This document shows, piece by piece, positions 59,396-64,000 of a DNA stretch of 64,000 nucleotides (position 1 is the first letter of the stretch; every line of letters starts with the position of its first letter). Position numbers and translations under genes: made by a program. The DNA comes from Flaccisagitta enflata (Eukaryota > Chaetognatha > Sagittoidea > Aphragmophora), in the NCBI GenBank assembly GCA_965153355.1, contig OZ231128.1:33046001-33110000 (forward strand), in the 5' to 3' direction. The notes below the pieces were generated by a model. That model had not been told where the DNA came from. It searched no databases and saw only the letters and a list, made by a program, of their open reading frames with translations.

Positions 59396-60142
59396 CGGAT
59401 GAGACAGTGTGATTGCAGTGTTTTATGTTTTTATCGCGAGGCGACCTCCCGCGTTGCAACGAAAGATTAAAGCAATATTTCCTCGTCTCAGCATTTCATC
59501 CATGAAAAGAGGGTAAACGCGCTCGCTGTGTCTGACTCTGAGCAACATTCCCGGTGAGCGATGCGATGTCCGTACAGTAGCAGTCAGTGACATACATACC
59601 AGATCTTATATATTTCAGTGTCACTTTTGTGCGATATTTTGTGCATACAAAATGGCCTGTCCACCCATTACTAATGCGGTATGCAGTCAAGCTAATAGTT
59701 TTGTCAGTTAAGCATCTTGTTCGTCAGAAGTAAAGCATAGCTGTGAGCAATACTATTGAATGCTTGCGAGGCTTAAGAACTTCCTTTGTATATTGGAGAA
59801 TTCTGGCCTCCTTTTGTAAAGGAAATGTTGTTTCAACTTTTATAAAAAAAGTAACAATTTTTTTTTGGAAATCATAGGGTAATTGGTACTTTATTTGGGT
59901 AAAACCCGTTATTGAAGTAGTTTTTAAGAGAGAGCAAGGTACTTTCTTCTTGTAACTATCGTTCATGATTCAGAATTTCACATATCCTGAATGACGCACG
60001 GTGCAGAGGCTTTGTTGCCTAACACGGTGCACCGTGCACGGTTCCGATTATCTCACAGGCGGAAAAAAGTTTTTTTTACGGTGTAGGTTTAAGGAACCTC
60101 AATTTTCATTCGTTTGTTTTATCAAATTTCATAAAACATGGT

Positions 60143-60400
60143 TTACAACTCAAAATCACGAAACATGATGAACGGAGCAAAGGACGAAGCCCTCAAGTCA
60201 CAAGATAAATAAGCTTGGGTGCCTCTCCGGCCGTGTTCGGGTTGTTCTCGGGCAAAATCCATCTCAGCATTAGACTGAATTAGTATGGATGGTGATGGAT
60301 CGCCATCTCTTACAACCAAGGACAAAGCTGAGGCGGCAGATTCAATAAAAAAAAGGGAAAAAGAACCCATAAATACACGGATGGTCACACACGTGCAAAC
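60143..60400 (-). other. Possible minus-strand terminal exon or repeat-derived frame
   Basis: On the minus strand the sequence ATACTAATTCAG could serve as an acceptor, and the frame beyond it reads SNAEMDFAREQPEHGRRG then TQAYLSCDL and runs to a TAA. The wording is protein-like but unrecognised, and no partner exon was found. Confidence 0.15.
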
Positions 60401-60857
60401 AGACACGTACAGAACTGCAGAAACATAACACCTGTATAACATTTAGGTGGAAACTTCATAGAGATAATTTTCATGTGGCTCCAGTTACTTGAGAGTCTTA
60501 TCGAAGTTGCCTAATCTGTCAGAAGATTTGATTAATTTTCAATTCATGCAATGCCTTATTAAGCCATGAATCGTAATTGCAATATCAAAATTTTTCCCAT
60601 GTCTGTATTTTCAAAAACTGCCCTTCTTTATAAGGCATTTAAAGCACCGTGAGAAAATGGTAAAATTTCATAGAAATTTTATTCAGTAGACTATCAAACT
60701 GTACAAATGCATGTTTGCCTGTGCAGTTTTTGGCCTATGGGATGGGCAATCCTGAACTACATGAAATTGAATGAGATTAACTAAAAAAAAAAAGAATTAT
60801 CTGTAATGATCGCCCTTGAGTGTTTACTAGGGATTATCATCACACGAGTTCCCAAGG

Positions 60858-60925
60858 CATGTTATGTTCCATATTCATGAATATACTATGATTTTATGTT
60901 CCATATTCATGAATATACTATGATT
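60858..60925 (+). repeat. 32-bp tandem duplication with palindrome
   Basis: GTTCCATATTCATGAATATA then CTATGATTT, twice. Confidence 0.9.
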
Positions 60926-61007
60926 TAAAGCTCCTTAGTTCATTTGGGGAGGTTTTGGGACTTTGACATAATCCATTTTCGCCTAAATGATGAACATGAG
61001 TTAGATA

Positions 61008-61017
61008 CACAGACACA

Positions 61018-61103
<86 letters not shown>
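61008..61103 (+). repeat. (CA)n microsatellite
   Basis: About 45 CA units. Confidence 0.97.
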
Positions 61104-61107
<4 letters not shown>

Positions 61108-61194
61108 TCACCTTCATATGAGTTTCTTTGTACCCAGTCTCGATTCTTATCAGTTCTTTTTCCATATCAGTTACTTTTTGTTGGTTCTTTTTTC

Positions 61195-61517
61195 AGTCGC
61201 GTGCACGCGACTCTACACCTTGCTCTGTCGGTCCGTCCGTCGCCTTTTTAAAATTTTGATAGTTTTTTTACCAGTTTTTTTGTTTTTTAACATTTTTTAA
61301 CATTTTTAAACATTTTCTAACAATTTTTAACATTCTTTAACATTTTCTAACATTTTACGTTTTTTAACCTTTTATAACCTTTTTTGACATATTTGAATTT
61401 TTTAAACATTTTTTTAACATTCTTTAACAGTTTTTAACATTCTAAATATTCAAACTTGTTTTTGCTCTTTTGTTTGTCATTTCCAGACGCACGCAACTGT
61501 TGCCCTCTTGGGCTTGT
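61195..61517 (-). mobile_element. Helentron-like copy with 10-bp T-rich core
   Basis: Hairpin AGTCGCGTGCACGCGACT, GTCGGTCCGTCCGTCG, then some 16 TTTTTAACAT-type units (61285-61450), and the end ACGCACGCAACTGTTGCC...GGGCTTGTT. Confidence 0.75.
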
Positions 61518-61681
61518 TTTTTTTTGTTCTGCTTTTCTTTTTATTTCTTGGATGTTTTCATTTGTTCTTCTTCAATGGTAAACATCTACTGATAACTAAC
61601 ATGGCAAACGTTCGGTAGGTTGTAATGACCAAAGTCTGCATTGCAAATCTACATCAAGTCTAGAAATACGGACCAACCCCT

Positions 61682-61789
<108 letters not shown>

Positions 61790-61905
61790 GCACAAAACGG
61801 TTTCATAAATATGATCTCTGAGCTATTCATATTCCTTGTTCAGTCCGGCTGTCCGCGCTTAAACGTAAGATGATATTTCGAAAACCTGAACGCCGAGTTT
61901 TTATT

Positions 61906-61985
61906 CGCGTGCTACGCGACTCTACACCCCGCTTTGTCAGTTTTTCTGTCTGTTCGTTTGTCGGTCAATCCTTCCGACTCTCTGT
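61906..61985 (-). mobile_element. Helentron-like 3' fragment
   Basis: TATTCGCGTGCTACGCGACTC then CCCCGCTTTGTCAG; split here as two motifs. It continues into CT repeats. Confidence 0.7.
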
Positions 61986-62025
61986 CTCTCTCTGTGTTTC
62001 TCTCTGTCTCTCTGTGTCTCTTTCT

Positions 62026-62035
<10 letters not shown>

Positions 62036-62096
<61 letters not shown>

Positions 62097-62297
62097 CTCT
62101 CTCTCTCTCTCTCTCTTTGTCTACTATACTATACTATCACAATACTACTTACTATATACTATATACTATATATATATATACTATATACTATATACTATAT
62201 ACTATACTATACTATACTCTTATAACCCTATCCTATCCCCTTCCAAAAAAAACTTTATTCTTCCTGTTCCTCCGTCTCCTCTTCTCTTCTCTCTCCT

Positions 62298-62345
<48 letters not shown>
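62036..62345 (+). repeat. (CT)n, (CTATA)n and (CT)n arrays
   Basis: CT at 62036-62118, TACTA/TATAC pentamers at 62125-62220 and CT at 62295-62345. Confidence 0.95.
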
Positions 62346-62347
<2 letters not shown>

Positions 62348-62657
62348 CCCTACCTTTTCCTGACTGTAGGGTCAGATTTCTGCTCCGTTTGACGGGCCCC
62401 ATGAGCGAAGGGGTTATTCTTTGGCATAGTCACTTACTTGGGTTTGGATGGCAGCCTTTTCCTGCCATTTTGTGACTAAGTCTTCAGGTGGGAGAACGGT
62501 TTGGCAGTTAGTAAACAAGTCGATGTTTGAGGAAAAACTTAATCAACCACCGAACTTTTTTCTGCAACATGAAAAAACGAAATGTTGCCGATAGGCGTCG
62601 ACAACTTTTCCAAAAATTCAAGCGCAAACAAGCCATTAAATAAGTAAATTTGACTTA

Positions 62658-63085
62658 CCACGCGTATCAATAAAAAAGACATACTTTTGAATGGCTTATT
62701 TTAGTAATAGATTTCAATAAAACCCATTGAAAGTCAAGACCATCGGAAAGCCCTTTGAAAATACTTTTATATGGTTTCAATCTGGTATTTCTATCTTTTT
62801 TGGTTCGGAAATGGCATAAGTTTGAAGTAAAATTTTGCCTTTTCATTTTTACAACCTCAATACAAAAAAAATGTATTTTAGCAAAATAGAGCTTCTCTTT
62901 GGAAGGCTCTAGCTCCTAAACCGTTTGAGATAAAGACCTGGGATTGGTCTAGATTGAAAGATTTTTTTAGAATCTTCAAAAATGTCTAAATTGGAAAAAA
63001 ATTTTAATCATTTTTTGTAAAGTTATGTCAATTAAAAGAAAGGTGCGTCTTTTTTTTTTTTTTTTTTTTTTTTTGATACGCGTGG
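62658..63085. mobile_element. TA-flanked MITE, CCACGCG family
   Basis: Ends CCACGCGTATCAATAAAAAA and its reverse, TA at both sides; T-run of about 24 before the right end. Confidence 0.85.
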
Positions 63086-63156
63086 TATACTTCGTGAATA
63101 CCGAACTGCAATAAAGATTTCACACTGAAATAGGAATCAATTTGAAAGAACAAATG

Positions 63157-63311
63157 AACAAAGCCGGATACACGGCAATCCAGTCGCGGACGGTTTGGCA
63201 GGGGCGATGCGAAAACCGCTCGGAATTCAAAAATGTGACAGACAGACGGACGACCGGACCTACCGACCGACCGACCGACAGGGCAAGGTGTAGAGTCGCG
63301 TATCCGCGACT
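63157..63311 (+). mobile_element. Helentron-like copy, GTCGCGGAC subfamily
   Basis: AACAAAGCCGGATACACGGC, CAGTCGCGGACGG, GACCGACCGACCGACAGG and hairpin AGTCGCGTATCCGCGACT. Confidence 0.85.
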
Positions 63312-63603
63312 AAAAAGAGCATCAGGCCCAAGATTGTAAAGTTGTAAAGTCTTGAATCCCAAAATGTGACCGACTTCAAATTTCCCCATAAAAAAAAAAA
63401 AAACAAAAAAAAACAAGATGGGTAGCATCAAAGAGAGATAAAAGATGTAACCTAAAGAAAAAAAAACCTTTAGTCAGGATACTGAAAAATATTGCGAAGA
63501 CTTGACTGTAGAATGAAAAATTGGAGGGCCGGGATCACTTGGGATGGAAATAAGATATGGACCGCGTGCTCAGGGAAGTTGAGGGAAGGAAAAAAAACTG
63601 AAG

Positions 63604-63607
<4 letters not shown>

Positions 63608-63641
<34 letters not shown>
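63608..63641 (+). repeat. (GA)n microsatellite
   Basis: About 16 GA units. Confidence 0.95.
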
Positions 63642-63643
<2 letters not shown>

Positions 63644-64000
63644 CACTTCGTTTTGTCACGTTCAGACATGTCAAATCGATTTTTTTTTCTCGAATCCTCC
63701 GTCTTATCATTCTCAAATGTTTACTTTAACAAGTTTGCTTTCCTCATGTGTAACAAATGAAATCGTTTTAGGTGGAATTGGGTTAAAGTAAAAAAATGCA
63801 ATAATTGGTTCAAATCGAAGGGACTAAGAATTTGGCATCTAAGGGTTTGGAGATGGGGATTGGGGAAGGGAGAGGAAGGGAGAAAAAGAGAATGAAAGAA
63901 AATTCGTAAAAAAGATTATTGGCAGTACCAATCCGTAAAACCTGATTAGCAAATAAAAATTGAACACTAATAAAACCTAAATGCAATGCTTTATTGCTTT
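63642..64000. other. No recognised gene
   Basis: AT-rich end of the window. Confidence 0.5.

Overview
This window reads as nuclear DNA of an animal, most likely a marine invertebrate. It is AT-rich, dominated by long simple-sequence arrays and short non-autonomous transposons, and its few genes are small exons separated by large introns. It contains (CCCTAA)-type telomere-like repeats, GT/AG splice sites, a GDNF-receptor-like domain and a Ly6/uPAR domain, all of which fit a bilaterian. The commonest repeat resembles the pearl (bivalve) and DINE-1 (fly) type of non-autonomous Helentron, which makes a mollusc or other lophotrochozoan an attractive but unproven guess. There are no bacterial-style operons, rRNA genes or CRISPR arrays.

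Genes. (1) At the left end, minus strand, two phase-matched exons (1794-1908 and 1018-1142) encode one ten-cysteine GDNF receptor alpha / GAS1-type domain; the gene continues beyond the left edge. (2) On the plus strand, a signal-peptide exon (32724-32831) and a last exon (49690-49953) are both phase 0 and together give a complete eight-cysteine Ly6/three-finger protein with a hydrophobic, probably GPI-directing tail. (3) Further minus-strand exons with good splice sites lie at 16415-16487, 53537-53616 and perhaps 54353-54389. They may be upstream exons of the GDNF-receptor-like gene, in which case the Ly6 gene is nested in antisense, or they may belong to another gene. (4) A plausible plus-strand terminal exon with an acidic C-terminus lies at about 10518-10619. 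Everything else with an open frame is simple repeat, transposon sequence or too weak to call.

Repeats. About thirty copies of one Helentron-like family are scattered on both strands. Intact copies begin AACAAGGCC, carry GACGGACC-type microsatellites and sometimes a tandem-repeat core (eighteen 70-bp units at 24031-25285), and end in a GTCGCGT...ACGCGACT hairpin followed by an A-run. A second abundant type is foldback elements carrying 21-bp minisatellites (5.4, 15.7, 33.6/35.3 and 56.1 kb). Around these are many MITEs whose ends can be read to the base: TA-flanked elements at 5.9, 7.7, 13.1, 17.5, 33.0, 35.9, 38.7, 41.0 and 62.7 kb, a TTAA-flanked element at 14.4 kb with a second copy at 26.1 kb, and a hAT-type element with an 8-bp duplication at 33.8 kb. 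Several are nested, which gives relative ages. A 1.16-kb retrotransposed segment with its own target-site duplication sits inside one MITE (36.6-37.8 kb).

Region by region: 0-2 kb, GDNF-receptor-like exons; 2-16 kb, MITEs, foldbacks and microsatellites; 16.4 kb, isolated minus exon; 17-32 kb, MITE, 70-bp array, a MITE with two Helentron insertions, and very long GA/GAAA/GAA/GT tracts; 32.7-50 kb, the Ly6 gene with an intron packed with nested transposons; 50-55 kb, Helentron copy, repeats and two minus exons; 55-64 kb, minisatellite foldback, microsatellites, MITE and Helentron copies.
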